A stretch of DNA of 63,419 bases from Polyangiaceae bacterium (GCA_029261965.1 JAJDAH010000378.1:1-63419), one strand, 5' to 3'; positions 18,298-27,453 are shown, numbered from the stretch's first letter. Notes: a model not told the origin generated them from the sequence alone. A program made the numbers and translations.

Positions 18298-18422
18298 CTC
18301 AGTCCGAAGCGATTACCGAGTTTGTCGAAGGTCTGCAACGCGTTTGCGCCCGACGCGGCTGTTCGTTTTTCTTTCACGGCGCTCGTCGGATTGTGGACCG
18401 TGATAAAGTCGGCGCCGATCCC

Positions 18423-19166
18423 ATGCCACCTTCCATCAAGCTCGACCACATCGCGTTCGGCATCGAGAACATGGCCGCGGCCATGCCCTTTTTAGTTGGT
18501 GAATTAGGGGGGAAGCCGGATGAAGGCGGCCCCGGCCCGGAGTACATCGGCGCGCAGTGGAAGTACTTCAACGACGCCCGTCTCGAAGTCATCACGCCGG
18601 CGAGTGAGCAAAGCTTCCTCAGTCGCTTCATCGCCGCTCGCGGCCCCGGCATCCATCACGCGACGTTCATCGTGCCCGACCTCGCGACTTCGTGCCGGCG
18701 AGCCGAATCCCTCGGCTACGACGTCGTCGGCTTCAACGACAGCTCCCCGTCGTGGAAGGAGGCATTTTTGCATCCGAAGCAGGCGCTCGGGATCGTCGTA
18801 CAGTTCGCCGAGTCGGATCCGAGCGCCGAAGGCGACTGGGGAAAAGACTTCGCGTTCCCCGACAGTCCGAGCCCGAAAGCGCCCGCAGCCAGCATCATCG
18901 GAATGCGGATGCAAATTCGCGACATCGGTCGAGCCGAACGCCAGTGGGGCGAGCTGCTCGAAGCGTCAGTCGAGCACACAGAAACCGGCCGCGTATTCAC
19001 TTGGCCGGACTCGCCGATGCGGATTGCCGTCGACACAGACCCGGCCAGCGAAGAAGGACCGTCGTTGCTCGAGGTCGCGAGCGAACGAACGCTAGCGCTC
19101 CCCGACGGGCGTCACGAGATTTTGGGCTGCGTCTTCCATCAAATTCGGGGAGCGCCCTCCACCTGA
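18423..19166 (+). CDS. VOC (glyoxalase/methylmalonyl-CoA epimerase-like) family protein
   Basis: 247 residues with two VOC half-domains. The first (about 5-120) begins LDHIAFGIENMAAAM and includes GIHHATFIVPDL and LHPKQALGIVVQFAE, the pattern of the methylmalonyl-CoA epimerase/4-hydroxyphenylpyruvate dioxygenase branch. Metal-ligand-type residues are H8, H79 or H80, and E125. The second half (about 150-240) is more divergent. The substrate cannot be told from sequence. The ATG at 18423 starts the domain directly; an in-frame GTG at 18393 would add ten residues with no domain support. The gene stands alone, divergent from panE. Confidence 0.75.
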   Translation: MPPSIKLDHIAFGIENMAAAMPFLVGELGGKPDEGGPGPEYIGAQWKYFNDARLEVITPASEQSFLSRFIAARGPGIHHATFIVPDLATSCRRAESLGYDVVGFNDSSPSWKEAFLHPKQALGIVVQFAESDPSAEGDWGKDFAFPDSPSPKAPAASIIGMRMQIRDIGRAERQWGELLEASVEHTETGRVFTWPDSPMRIAVDTDPASEEGPSLLEVASERTLALPDGRHEILGCVFHQIRGAPST

Positions 19167-19279
19167 CGCCCACGCCAGTTCCCTGGATCCGTGTCCCGGT
19201 TCTTTCCAGAGTGTGGGGGACTCCTGGTCCACCACGCTAGGCACGGCGACGTAAAACGCGTTATTGCTCCCATGTGGGG

Positions 19280-20107
19280 ATGACTTCGGAGAACGGCAAC
19301 GGGGATGTGCCCGAGTCCGACTGGGTGGTGCGGCACGAGGGCAACGCGCTCAGAATCGGCGAGGAGCCGCTGCTCATCGGGCGGTCGGCTCGCTGCCACA
19401 TCGTGCTCGAAGGGGACAACGTGTCCCGGCACCACGCGCGGCTCTGGGCAGCCCAGGACGTCGTGTTCGTCGAAGATCTCGGCAGCACGAACGGGGTCAT
19501 CGTGGACAGCACGAAGATTGAACGGAAGACGATTGTGCCCGACGGCGCGCAGATCATCATCGGCAAGTTCACGCTCGAAGTCGGCCGCGAGGCGAAACAC
19601 GAACGCGGCAGGGTCACCACCCTCCGAAAAACCGCCATCGGCGAGGCCGTCGAGATCCGAGAAAAGGACGAACGCGAGCAGACCCTTCGCGAGGACACCC
19701 TCGAGCTCATGGGGTCAGTGGCGAGAAAGGCGCTCGCCATCGGCAAGGTGCAGCAGGCCGAGGAGACCCTCCGGCCGCTGCTTCAAAGCGTTCGTGACAC
19801 CGCGCAGCGGCAGGGTCTTCCGCGCAAGACGTGGAAGACCGCGGTCCGCCTCGCCGGCGATCTCGCCAAGGCGAGCATGAAGGCGGAGTGGATCGACTAC
19901 GTGTTCGACATCTCCCGACACGATCCGCATCCGCTGCCCGTCGAGTTCGTCGACCTGGCGATCGCCCTCGTGCCGAAGATAGGCAGCGTCGATCTGGGTC
20001 TGGTTCGCACCTACGTCGCGGCAATGAACCGACGCTCCGGCGAGCTCAATCCCAAGTTGATGATCCAGATCACCGAGCTCGAGCGGCGCGCCGCCGCGGT
20101 CAAGTAG
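19280..20107 (+). CDS. FHA-domain protein with a conserved helical C-terminal domain
   Basis: 275 residues. The FHA domain (about 15-100) has the phosphothreonine-binding landmarks: IGRSARCHIVLEGDNVSRHHA with the key Arg, Ser and His residues, and LGSTNGVIVD. FHA domains bind phosphothreonine, so this protein probably reads the output of Ser/Thr kinases. The C-terminal 170 residues are helical, and the last 85 (from AEWIDYVFDISRHD onward) match the end of the second FHA protein in this window (49411-50286), where the same segment starts with TQWIDRVVEVHLRT. The start at 19280 is preferred; an in-frame GTG at 19274 is possible. Convergent with the GMC gene, six bases between stops. Confidence 0.85.
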   Translation: MTSENGNGDVPESDWVVRHEGNALRIGEEPLLIGRSARCHIVLEGDNVSRHHARLWAAQDVVFVEDLGSTNGVIVDSTKIERKTIVPDGAQIIIGKFTLEVGREAKHERGRVTTLRKTAIGEAVEIREKDEREQTLREDTLELMGSVARKALAIGKVQQAEETLRPLLQSVRDTAQRQGLPRKTWKTAVRLAGDLAKASMKAEWIDYVFDISRHDPHPLPVEFVDLAIALVPKIGSVDLGLVRTYVAAMNRRSGELNPKLMIQITELERRAAAVK

Positions 20108-20113
20108 CCGCGG

Positions 20114-21604
20114 CTAAGCGAGGTCGTCGATCAACCGATCCGCGACGCGATCCGAAAGCGCCATGACCGTGAGGTAGGGATTCACGTGGGACGACTTCGG
20201 AAAAAGGCTCGCGTCGGCAACACGAAGCCACGGCTGTCCGTGCACGACGCCGTAGGGATCGCACACCGAATCGCTCGCGTCCGTGCCCATTCTGCAGCCG
20301 CCTTGGGGGTGCGCGCTCGAGCTGATGATGCGGCCCTTTTGGTACCGCTCGACGGTGACGAGCTGGTCGATGTCGTCCTTCTGGTCGCGGGTGATCATGC
20401 CGTCGGGGGCCGACGGCACGTACACCTCGGTGCACCCAGCGGCAAAAAAGACGCGGGCCGCTTCGCGCTGACCTTGCACGAGCGAACGGATCGACGCCTC
20501 GCTCAGCTGGTATTCGAGCACCGGGCGGCCGGTGCCGGGTTCGGCGGCGACACGGTTCTCGTAGGTCGCCGCGTCGTGGTTGAGCAAGATGATGGCCATC
20601 ATGTGCCGGTACTTTTTCATCCGGCGTAGATGCTCGACGCCGAATCCGTCGATGTTCTTGGCCGTGACTCCGGGGTAATAAAAGGCCGTCTCGAGGTAGA
20701 CGTCGTGGGACTTCGAAAAGTCGTCGACGTAGTACGCCTTCGGAAAGTTCAGGTGCGAATCGACGATCTCCGGGTGAGTCCCGTTCACCGTGAGCGAGGG
20801 GTGCACCGTGAAGAACCTTCCGAGGGTGGGGCTCATGTTCGGCAGCTGGCTCGCTGCGAGCAGCGCCGGAGTGCTGCAGGCGCCGGCCGAAACCACGATG
20901 AATCGTGCCGACAGGCTGATCTTGCCCTCCGGCCGCTCGTTGGGCGTGCTGCCCTCGGGCGCTCGGAGCACCTCCGCGTGGACACGCCCATCTTCGACCC
21001 GACGCACGTGGCAGTTGTGAATGACCTCGAGGCCCGCCTCTTCCGCCGACGGGATCTGTACCTCGAGCGTGGACTGCTTGGCGCCCGACGCACACCCGAG
21101 ATTACAGAACCCGTACCCCTTGCAGCCGCGCACGTTGATTTCGAGCTTGATGGTCTTCATGCCGCAGGCTTCGGCGCCGGCCGCGAAGAGCTCGTTGTTC
21201 TTGTTGATGCGCTCGGGCGGAAGCTCGGCGGCGCCCACCTCTTCTTTCAGCCGCGAAAAGCGCGGCGCGAGATCCTCCACGGTGAGCGTCGGCACGTTCC
21301 ATTCGCGACAAACGTCGTCGGGCAGCTTGAAGGTGACGCCGGTGTAGACCGGTGTCGACCCACCGAGCATGCGCCCCGCCACCATCTGCAAGGTGCCCTC
21401 GGGGTTGAGCCACGCTCCGCCCTCCCAGAACAGACTCTGCATGTCGGCTTCACGTTGGTTGAAGTAGGTGCGGTCGTAGCGCGGGCCACTCTCGAGCAGA
21501 GCTACTCGCAAGCCTTTTTCGATGAGCGGCGCCAAGCGCTTCGCGATGGTGCCGCCGCCCGCGCCGGAGCCGACGATGACGACGTCGTACTCGGGCGAGC
21601 TCAC
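20114..21604 (-). CDS. GMC-family FAD oxidoreductase (long-chain alcohol/sterol oxidase-like)
   Basis: 496 residues. The FAD-binding motif is at the N-terminus (YDVVIVGSGAGGGTIAKRLA), followed by the GMC signature around VAGRMLGGSTPVYTG. The C-terminal catalytic region has SSAHPQGGCRMG and VADASLFPKSSHVNPYLTVM, including the conserved His/Asn pair. It also carries CKGYGFCNLGC near residue 165, as seen in long-chain alcohol oxidases and related dehydrogenases. Likely reaction: oxidation of a primary or sterol alcohol. The GTG start overlaps the stop of the small gene upstream (GTGA), and the products are probably subunits. Together with alkB it could oxidise chain alcohols, but that link is inference. 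Confidence 0.85.
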   Translation of the reverse strand: MSSPEYDVVIVGSGAGGGTIAKRLAPLIEKGLRVALLESGPRYDRTYFNQREADMQSLFWEGGAWLNPEGTLQMVAGRMLGGSTPVYTGVTFKLPDDVCREWNVPTLTVEDLAPRFSRLKEEVGAAELPPERINKNNELFAAGAEACGMKTIKLEINVRGCKGYGFCNLGCASGAKQSTLEVQIPSAEEAGLEVIHNCHVRRVEDGRVHAEVLRAPEGSTPNERPEGKISLSARFIVVSAGACSTPALLAASQLPNMSPTLGRFFTVHPSLTVNGTHPEIVDSHLNFPKAYYVDDFSKSHDVYLETAFYYPGVTAKNIDGFGVEHLRRMKKYRHMMAIILLNHDAATYENRVAAEPGTGRPVLEYQLSEASIRSLVQGQREAARVFFAAGCTEVYVPSAPDGMITRDQKDDIDQLVTVERYQKGRIISSSAHPQGGCRMGTDASDSVCDPYGVVHGQPWLRVADASLFPKSSHVNPYLTVMALSDRVADRLIDDLA

Positions 21605-22017
21605 GCGTCCCCCAGGGTGTCGTACGGGTCCACCGGCAGGTCGAGACGCCTCGGCCGATCGACGATGGGCCCGCCGTACTCGAGCCCCTTCCAGCTGCCT
21701 TCGTCACCATAGAACGCGAGCAGAGCAACCGAGCGCAGGCCCCAAAATCCGAGTCGAAAGAGCCCAACGGGTCCGGTGGCCAGCCAACGAAGGAAGCGCT
21801 CGCGCTTCTGCACCGACAAGCTCGGAAACGTGCGGAAGAAACGGAAGAACGGCAGGATGTTCGCGACGAACATGAACAGCCGCATCTTCTTCTGAATCGC
21901 CGCCGGCTTCGACGAGACCATGCGGTCGGCGACGCCGACGACGTCCTCGTTTGCCTCGGGCACGACGACCTCGAGGAACGCTCGAAAGAAGTGCGTCTGG
22001 CGCTCGCTGAAGCTCAT
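21601..22017 (-). CDS. Small partner protein of the GMC oxidoreductase (gluconate dehydrogenase subunit 3-like position)
   Basis: 138 residues. It begins MSFSERQTHFFRAFLEVVVPEANED, similar in position and length to the small subunit that accompanies GMC dehydrogenases, and contains a hydrophobic aromatic segment (LFMFVANILPFFRFFRTFP). No Tat signal is seen. It lies between nudC (6-bp gap) and the GMC gene (4-bp overlap), so co-expression and complex formation are likely. In eukaryotic long-chain alcohol oxidases a comparable region is fused to the GMC domain. The family call rests mainly on context and composition. Confidence 0.6.
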   Translation of the reverse strand: MSFSERQTHFFRAFLEVVVPEANEDVVGVADRMVSSKPAAIQKKMRLFMFVANILPFFRFFRTFPSLSVQKRERFLRWLATGPVGLFRLGFWGLRSVALLAFYGDEGSWKGLEYGGPIVDRPRRLDLPVDPYDTLGDA

Positions 22018-22023
22018 GATCGG

Positions 22024-22902
22024 CTAATCATCGTCGAGGAAGCTCTGAATGAGGTGGTGGGCGAGCGAAAACGGTGGGGGGTAGAAAAAACCCTGAGGGC
22101 TTTCGAGCTCGGCGCGAGTGTACCAGCGCGCCTCTTCGAGCTCGTCCTCGTCGAGTCGAATTTCGTCACTCTCGGCTTCGGCTCGATAACCGAGCATCAG
22201 TGATTGCGGGAACGGCCAACCTTGAGAGTCGAAGTAACGGATATTTCGTACCCGGAGGCCGACCTCCTCCATGGTCTCGCGCTCGACGCACTCCTCCACA
22301 CGCTCTCCCGGCTCGACGAACCCCGCGAGAGCGCTCACCATGCCTTGGGGGAAGCCGGCCTGGCGCGCGAGCAGGCAACGATCGCCGTGGGTCACCAGCA
22401 TCATCACCGCCGGGTCCGTCCGGGGAAAATGCTTCGCGCCGCAGTTGGTGCACTCGCGAACGTGACCAGCCTCTCTGGGCTTGGTCTTGCCCCCGCACTT
22501 GCCGCAGAACGCGGTATTGCGATGCCAGTGCAGCAGGCCGCGAGCGAACTTGAGCAGAGAAACGTCGCGGTCGCTCATCATGGCGGCCACGAACCGAAGG
22601 TCGCTCAGCTCGCCGACTTCGCGTAGCCGCTCTTCTTCTTTGGGGCGCTCGACGGGAGAGATGTCGAGCGCAAAACATCCGCGATCCCCGAGCATGCCGA
22701 GCCAGGCCAGCTCGAAGCCGCGGTCGACGAATGCACCGAGCTCCTCCATCGTCGGGAGCACCGCCCGGCCCTCGGCGACGAGGTGCTGGCCGCGCCAAAC
22801 CGGAACGAGGATGGTGCGGCCGTCGTTCAGATGGGCGTCGAGCTTTTCACCGTCTCGCCGAACGTGCGCAGCGCGATCGAGCGTTTCGTCGTCGTCGGAC
22901 AT
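22024..22902 (-). CDS. nudC: NADH pyrophosphatase NudC
   Basis: 292 residues, close to the usual length. It hydrolyses NAD(H) to NMN(H) and AMP and can remove NAD caps from RNA. The zinc ribbon has four cysteines (CGKCGG and CTNCG). The Nudix box is complete (GFVEPGERVEECVERETMEEVGL region), and the NudC-specific SQGWPFPQSLM follows it. The N-terminal domain is the normal NudC lead-in (WLGMLGDRGCFALDI). Encoded six bases upstream of the GMC small partner and 24 bases downstream of the PilZ gene, so it is probably co-transcribed with them. Confidence 0.92.
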   Translation of the reverse strand: MSDDDETLDRAAHVRRDGEKLDAHLNDGRTILVPVWRGQHLVAEGRAVLPTMEELGAFVDRGFELAWLGMLGDRGCFALDISPVERPKEEERLREVGELSDLRFVAAMMSDRDVSLLKFARGLLHWHRNTAFCGKCGGKTKPREAGHVRECTNCGAKHFPRTDPAVMMLVTHGDRCLLARQAGFPQGMVSALAGFVEPGERVEECVERETMEEVGLRVRNIRYFDSQGWPFPQSLMLGYRAEAESDEIRLDEDELEEARWYTRAELESPQGFFYPPPFSLAHHLIQSFLDDD

Positions 22903-22926
22903 CAGCCGACAGCATTCACGAGACGA

Positions 22927-23271
22927 TCAACGATGCAAATAGGCTTGCTCGGGCTCTGCGGTGGCGAGCGCGTAATCGAGCCACGGAAGCTCCCGTGCAA
23001 ACTGGACGGCGTAGACATGCGAGAACCAACCGCCACTCGGATCGCGGTCACATCGGACGATGGTTCCGCTCACTCGGGTGTGGTCTTCCTCCGGCGCCAC
23101 CCGAAAGCTCAGCTCGACCTCCTGCCCGCGCTGGAAGCGGCTCGGGCTGCCGACGAGCACTCCCGATATACTGGTGTTTCGAGCAACACCGACGCGCTCC
23201 CGCTTTTCGGCCGTGTCGATTTGCACGGCGTAGTAGAGGGGATGACGGTCGTGGCGGCGCCGGTTCATCAT
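22927..23271 (-). CDS. PilZ-domain protein
   Basis: About 114 residues forming one PilZ domain, a cyclic-di-GMP receptor fold. The RxxxR-type motif is degenerate (MMNRRRHDRHPLYYA), and the second motif appears as NTSISGVLVGS. Without a perfect D/NxSxxG it may bind c-di-GMP weakly. The ATG at 23271 is chosen as the domain begins directly after it, with GGAG about 13 nt upstream; an in-frame GTG at 23343 would add 24 residues. First gene of the minus-strand pilZ-nudC-small subunit-GMC cluster. Confidence 0.75.
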   Translation of the reverse strand: MMNRRRHDRHPLYYAVQIDTAEKRERVGVARNTSISGVLVGSPSRFQRGQEVELSFRVAPEEDHTRVSGTIVRCDRDPSGGWFSHVYAVQFARELPWLDYALATAEPEQAYLHR

Positions 23272-23388
23272 GTAGGTGAAGGTACTCCGTTGCCCCACCT
23301 CCGGAAATATTGCGCGGGAAAGTCGCGCCAACTTTGCATCCACGCTCCAATTTTGCAGCTCAGCTGCACGGATAGTTGAGGAATTTCA

Positions 23389-24264
23389 ATGAGTTACGAC
23401 TACAAGGGCAAGGTCGCGGTGATCACCGGGGCCTCTGCGGGCATTGGCGAGACCACGGCGATCGAGCTCGCAGGCCGGGGCATGAAAACGGTGCTCGCGG
23501 CTCGGCGAGCCGACAAGCTCGCCGCGGTTCAGGCCAAGGTCGAGGCCAAAGGAGCCGAGGCGCTCAGCGTGGTCACCGACGTGACCGACGAGCAGGCCAA
23601 CCAACACCTCATCGACCAGGCCGTCGAGCGGTTCGGCACGGTCGACGTGCTCGTGCTCAACGCCGGCCGTGGCAACACGACCTCGATAGAGGACACGACC
23701 CCAGAGATCCTGAAGTCGATGTTCGAGCTCAACGTGTTTGCGCTCTACTACGCGACCCGGGCGGCCCTTCCGATCATGAAAAAGCAGGGCAGTGGGCGAA
23801 TCATCACGATCAGCTCGATGGCGGGCAAGCTCGGCCTTCCCTACATGAACGCCTACGCGGCCGCCAAACACGCCGCGGTGGGCTTTTCAAACGTGCTTCG
23901 GCTCGAGCTCGTCGAGACCGGAATCGAGGCCACGGTCATTTGTCCCGCCGGCGTCGCCACCGAGTGGGCCGGCGTCACGGAGGGGTCCTCGATGATGGAT
24001 CTTTTCATGGGCTCGTTCGAACGGGCGAAGGAGATCGCCAAAGAGCGCGACATTCGAGGGCGACGCTCGCCCATGCTCACGGCTCAGGACTTGGCGGACG
24101 CGGTTGTCTCTGCGATCGAGAACCCGGTGCCAGAGATCTACACGCACGAGGGCTCCCACGAGTCGTTCATCGACTCGGCGAAGAATCGCGCGGATGCCGA
24201 GCGCACGGCCACGCCCATGGCGCTCGCGATGCGTGAGACCTACGAGCGTCTGGCGAAGAAGTGA
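23389..24264 (+). CDS. Short-chain dehydrogenase/reductase
   Basis: 291 residues, classical SDR with a C-terminal extension. The cofactor motif is VITGASAGIGETTAIELAGR and the NNAG-type segment is LVLNAGRGN. The catalytic triad is visible as ISSMAG (Ser), then YAAAK in NAYAAAKHAAVGF (Tyr and Lys). The AARRAD segment after strand 2 favours NADP(H). Substrate unknown. TTGAGG 8-13 nt before the ATG gives a good ribosome site. It heads a plus-strand cluster: SDR, ferritin-like, amidohydrolase, cytochrome-like lipoprotein. Confidence 0.85.
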   Translation: MSYDYKGKVAVITGASAGIGETTAIELAGRGMKTVLAARRADKLAAVQAKVEAKGAEALSVVTDVTDEQANQHLIDQAVERFGTVDVLVLNAGRGNTTSIEDTTPEILKSMFELNVFALYYATRAALPIMKKQGSGRIITISSMAGKLGLPYMNAYAAAKHAAVGFSNVLRLELVETGIEATVICPAGVATEWAGVTEGSSMMDLFMGSFERAKEIAKERDIRGRRSPMLTAQDLADAVVSAIENPVPEIYTHEGSHESFIDSAKNRADAERTATPMALAMRETYERLAKK

Positions 24265-24282
24265 GGTAGATTGGGCGTTCGA

Positions 24283-25119
24283 ATGACCGAGCCCGCCATC
24301 GACCTCGGTGAAATCGACGTTCGCGCGATGGCGGAGGCGGCCATGCCGGCACGCACGGCCCGCGTGAAGCGCGACCGCGAAACGGCACGCGGGCGCCTCG
24401 AAGATCGCGGCATCGACCCGAACCCGGTCATCGGCACCGACGCTTGGGGCGAGCCGCTGACCGTCGCGGGCTTCTACGTCGTTCTTCGCCGCATCGCGGT
24501 GACGGAGAAGGCCGGCCAAGACCCGACCTACGACGGATCGCGCCTCGTGCTCGAAACCAACCTACCCCAGCGCGTGAAGGACACGATGTTCGTCGCGCTG
24601 AACCAGCAGTCCGCCGAAGAAGCGGTGCATGGCGACAAGGTCTTCGGCGCCGCCTACTTCGAAATGGGAGGAGCTGCGCCGACACCCTACGACGACGAGG
24701 GGTTCGGCAGCGGGCTCAACAAGCCGGGTCCCGACAAGGCGGCCAACGGCGATCGCCTCTGCGACATGATGGCGGCCATCGGCGGCATCGAGACGCTCGC
24801 CATGCGCAACGCTTTTCCCTTCGTGCTCGAGTGTTGCGAAAAATGGAATCACCCGATCGGCAACGCGCTGGCGCGCCAAATCCAAGAGACCGTGCGCCCG
24901 GAGGAGTCTCGCCACATTCTGAGCTGGCGCTACGTGTTCCGCGAAGTGGTCGCCGAGCGGGGTCAGGCGGCGATCGACCGCTACTTCCAGCTGAGTAACC
25001 TGGGCAGAGATCTGTTCGTCGCCGACCGGATGCCGCGAACCGAGTTCGACCGAATGATGAGTGGCTCGACACCGAGCGCCGAGCACTTGCTCGGCCGCCC
25101 GATGCCCACGAGCGTCTGA
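24283..25119 (+). CDS. Ferritin-like (diiron-type) helical protein, unknown role
   Basis: 278 residues, almost wholly helical. Two helices carry carboxylate/histidine clusters like those of diiron ferritin-like proteins: NQQSAEEAVHGDKVFGA (about 105-120) and RPEESRHILSWRYVF (about 204-218). This suggests a metal site, but the family is not recognised with confidence. The ATG at 24283 is used. An in-frame TTG at 24271 has a better spaced GAGG and cannot be excluded. The gene is 18 bp after the SDR and 25 bp before the first amidohydrolase, pointing to a shared transcript. No signal peptide. Confidence 0.6.
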   Translation: MTEPAIDLGEIDVRAMAEAAMPARTARVKRDRETARGRLEDRGIDPNPVIGTDAWGEPLTVAGFYVVLRRIAVTEKAGQDPTYDGSRLVLETNLPQRVKDTMFVALNQQSAEEAVHGDKVFGAAYFEMGGAAPTPYDDEGFGSGLNKPGPDKAANGDRLCDMMAAIGGIETLAMRNAFPFVLECCEKWNHPIGNALARQIQETVRPEESRHILSWRYVFREVVAERGQAAIDRYFQLSNLGRDLFVADRMPRTEFDRMMSGSTPSAEHLLGRPMPTSV

Positions 25120-25144
25120 ACACGAGAAAAACCGAGGAGCAACG

Positions 25145-26830
25145 ATGGCGCGGTTTCCCTGGCTCGCAAAGCGGAAGAAGACGGACCCCGAGCTGCCCTT
25201 CAAGCCGCCGCTACCCGTCGGCGAAACCTTCTCGAACGGCGAGTTCATCCACGAACCGACGAAACGCGAGCTGAAGGTACGCCGCGAGATCTTGGAGAAG
25301 TGCGACGAAAACGCGCGGCGCATCGGGGTGGAGCGACGCGAGTTCATCGCAAGCGCGATGGGCATGGCGACGACGCTGAGCGTGCTGCACGCGGTCGGGG
25401 GCTGCGGCAACAGCTCGGGCGGTGCGAACGGCAGCGGAGGAAACGGCGGCAGCGCCGGAGGCAGCGGCGGCACGAGCGGCAGCGCGGGGGGCGGCGGCAC
25501 GGGTGGCAACACGATCCCGCCCGACGCGATGTGCGACGAGGGTCTGGCCATCGACACCCTCGGCGGTGACGAGTTCATCCTCGATCTGCAGACCCACCAC
25601 ATCGAGGACGAAGAGCACTGGCGCCAGAGCCACCCCATGCAGCCCTTCAACGGCGACGGCATCGCGTCGGCGTTGAACTTTCTCGGGTGCGGCGGCCCCC
25701 CCATCGATTGCCTCGGCAACGACGCCTACCTGCGTGAAATATTTCTCAACAGCCAAACGACCGTCGCCGTGCTCTCCGGGATCCCTGGGGACATTTGTGA
25801 CAGCGGCACGTCCTGCGACAGCCCGATCGACAACAACATGCTCGTGTTCACCCGCGACGAGGTCAACGCGATCGCCGGCAGCCAACGCGTCATTCAACAC
25901 TGCCAGGTCGCGCCCAACGATCGATGGTCTCTTCAGGAGGCCAACATGGAGCGCATCAAGACCACCGCCGGCAACTGGGGCTGGAAGTGCTACCCACCGT
26001 GGGGGCCGGAGAGTGCCGGACCCGGCGGCGGCTGGCGGCTCGACGACCCCATCATCGCCGACCCGTTCATCCAAAAGGTCATCGACCTCACTCCGTCCGC
26101 CCGCGACGGCGAGAGCGCTGACGGCTACCCACCCGCGCCGCTGATCTGCGCGCACAAGGGGTTCATCCTCCTGAACTTCACCGAAGAGTTCGCCGACCCC
26201 GTCGACGTCGGCCCCGCCGCCACGAGGTGGCCGAACGTCAACTTCGTCGTCTACCACTCGGCCGTCACGACGGCAGGAGGAGACCGCGGTCCGTACAATC
26301 CCGGCGCCCCAATTCAGCTCGGCGCCGACCGCCTCATCAAGACCGTCGAGGATCATGGCCTCAAAGGGCAGAACGTGTACGCAGAGCTCGGCTCGGCGTG
26401 GTTCCTCCTCACGCTGGCGTCCACCAACGAGAAGATGCACTTCATCGGCAAGCTCTTGAAACATCTGGGCGAGGACAACGTCGTCTGGGGGAGCGAATGC
26501 CTCTGGTTCAATTCGCCCCAGCCACAAATCGAGGCCTTCCGCGCGCTCACCATCACGCAAGAGTTCCAAGACCAGTTCGGCTACCCCGCGCTCACGGATC
26601 AGGTGAAACGAAAGATCTTCGGACTCAACGCCGCGAAGATCTACAACATCGACGTCGAAGCGACGCGCTGCAAGGTCGCCGCCGACGAGCTCACGAAGCT
26701 CCGCCATCAGATGGATGGCGAATTCGGGGCGAGGCGATGGGCGCTTCAGCCGGCGTGTAACGGGCCGCGCTCGCGGCGCGAGTTCCTGCAGCTGCAGCGA
26801 TGGAAGAAGTTCGTCAACCAACCCGGCTGA
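25145..26830 (+). CDS. Tat-type lipoprotein-like amidohydrolase, paralog 1
   Basis: 561 residues, one of three paralogs here. After an unusual 63-residue charged N-terminal extension (starting MARFPWLAKRKKTDPE) comes a twin-Arg motif, ERREFIASAMGM (R64-R65), a hydrophobic stretch and Cys87 as a possible lipid site, then a Gly/Ser linker to about 120. The catalytic part resembles amidohydrolase-2 TIM barrels: LDLQTHHIED (metal His pair), CAHKGF, FVVYHSAV and VVWGSECLWFNSPQPQIEAF near the end. These supply metal ligands at the expected positions. It probably hydrolyses or decarboxylates a small cyclic or amide substrate outside the cytoplasm; the substrate is unknown. GAGGAG precedes the ATG. 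The lipoprotein gene downstream overlaps its 3' end by 31 bp. Confidence 0.75.
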   Translation: MARFPWLAKRKKTDPELPFKPPLPVGETFSNGEFIHEPTKRELKVRREILEKCDENARRIGVERREFIASAMGMATTLSVLHAVGGCGNSSGGANGSGGNGGSAGGSGGTSGSAGGGGTGGNTIPPDAMCDEGLAIDTLGGDEFILDLQTHHIEDEEHWRQSHPMQPFNGDGIASALNFLGCGGPPIDCLGNDAYLREIFLNSQTTVAVLSGIPGDICDSGTSCDSPIDNNMLVFTRDEVNAIAGSQRVIQHCQVAPNDRWSLQEANMERIKTTAGNWGWKCYPPWGPESAGPGGGWRLDDPIIADPFIQKVIDLTPSARDGESADGYPPAPLICAHKGFILLNFTEEFADPVDVGPAATRWPNVNFVVYHSAVTTAGGDRGPYNPGAPIQLGADRLIKTVEDHGLKGQNVYAELGSAWFLLTLASTNEKMHFIGKLLKHLGEDNVVWGSECLWFNSPQPQIEAFRALTITQEFQDQFGYPALTDQVKRKIFGLNAAKIYNIDVEATRCKVAADELTKLRHQMDGEFGARRWALQPACNGPRSRREFLQLQRWKKFVNQPG

Positions 26831-27435
26831 GCCTCGCTGTCGCCTGCGGTGCTGCGGCGCTCGTCGGCGTCGCGGCGTGCTCGGACGGAGTCAGCACGGA
26901 TGACGACGCCGGCGGCTCGGCGGGAGCTGGCACTGGCGGCTCCGCGACGGGGACCGGTGGCTCGAGCTCGGGAACGGGCGGCGGACCACCGGTCGTCGAA
27001 TGCCCCGTTCCCCCCGATCAGTTCGACGCCGCGGGACCCTCGCCGTCGTTCGCCGACGACGTTCACCCGATCTTGCTTCGGAGCTGCGCGCTCGTGCTCT
27101 GCCACACCGACTGGGAGGATCCGCCCCAAGGCCTCATCTTCGGCTCCGCCGACCAGCCATCGACGCCCGCGCTCCGGCAGGACGTCGCCGACCAACTGTT
27201 GTCACCAGCGGCTGAAGCGCCGGGGCTTCAGCGGGTAGAGCCTGGCGATCCGACACGGAGCTACCTCATGCTCAAGATGGACGGGTGCCAAAACAGCTCG
27301 GGTCTCGCTTGCATCGGCACGACGCTTCCGGACAAACCTTGTGGCGACTCGATGCCGCAAATGCTTCCGCCGCGCCCCGCGCGTGAGCGCGATCTGATTC
27401 GGCGATGGATCGCCGACGGCGCAGTCTTCGACTGA
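26800..27435 (+). CDS. Cytochrome c-like Cys-rich lipoprotein, copy 1
   Basis: 211 residues. The signal peptide ends at a lipobox (VGVAAC, Cys27) and a Gly/Ser/Thr linker follows to about residue 65. The domain begins FADDVHPILLRSCALVLCH, close to the planctomycete-type cytochrome c opening, but the heme motif is CX4CH rather than CXXCH. It contains LMLKMDGCQNSSGLAC and ends with CGDSMPQM and RDLIRRWIADGA, which is the usual close of these domains. Whether heme is attached is uncertain. It overlaps the end of amidohydrolase 1 and is paralogous to the product of 29267-29857. Confidence 0.7.
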   Translation: MEEVRQPTRLSLAVACGAAALVGVAACSDGVSTDDDAGGSAGAGTGGSATGTGGSSSGTGGGPPVVECPVPPDQFDAAGPSPSFADDVHPILLRSCALVLCHTDWEDPPQGLIFGSADQPSTPALRQDVADQLLSPAAEAPGLQRVEPGDPTRSYLMLKMDGCQNSSGLACIGTTLPDKPCGDSMPQMLPPRPARERDLIRRWIADGAVFD

Positions 27436-27453
27436 GCCCGAGAGAACCGGAGC

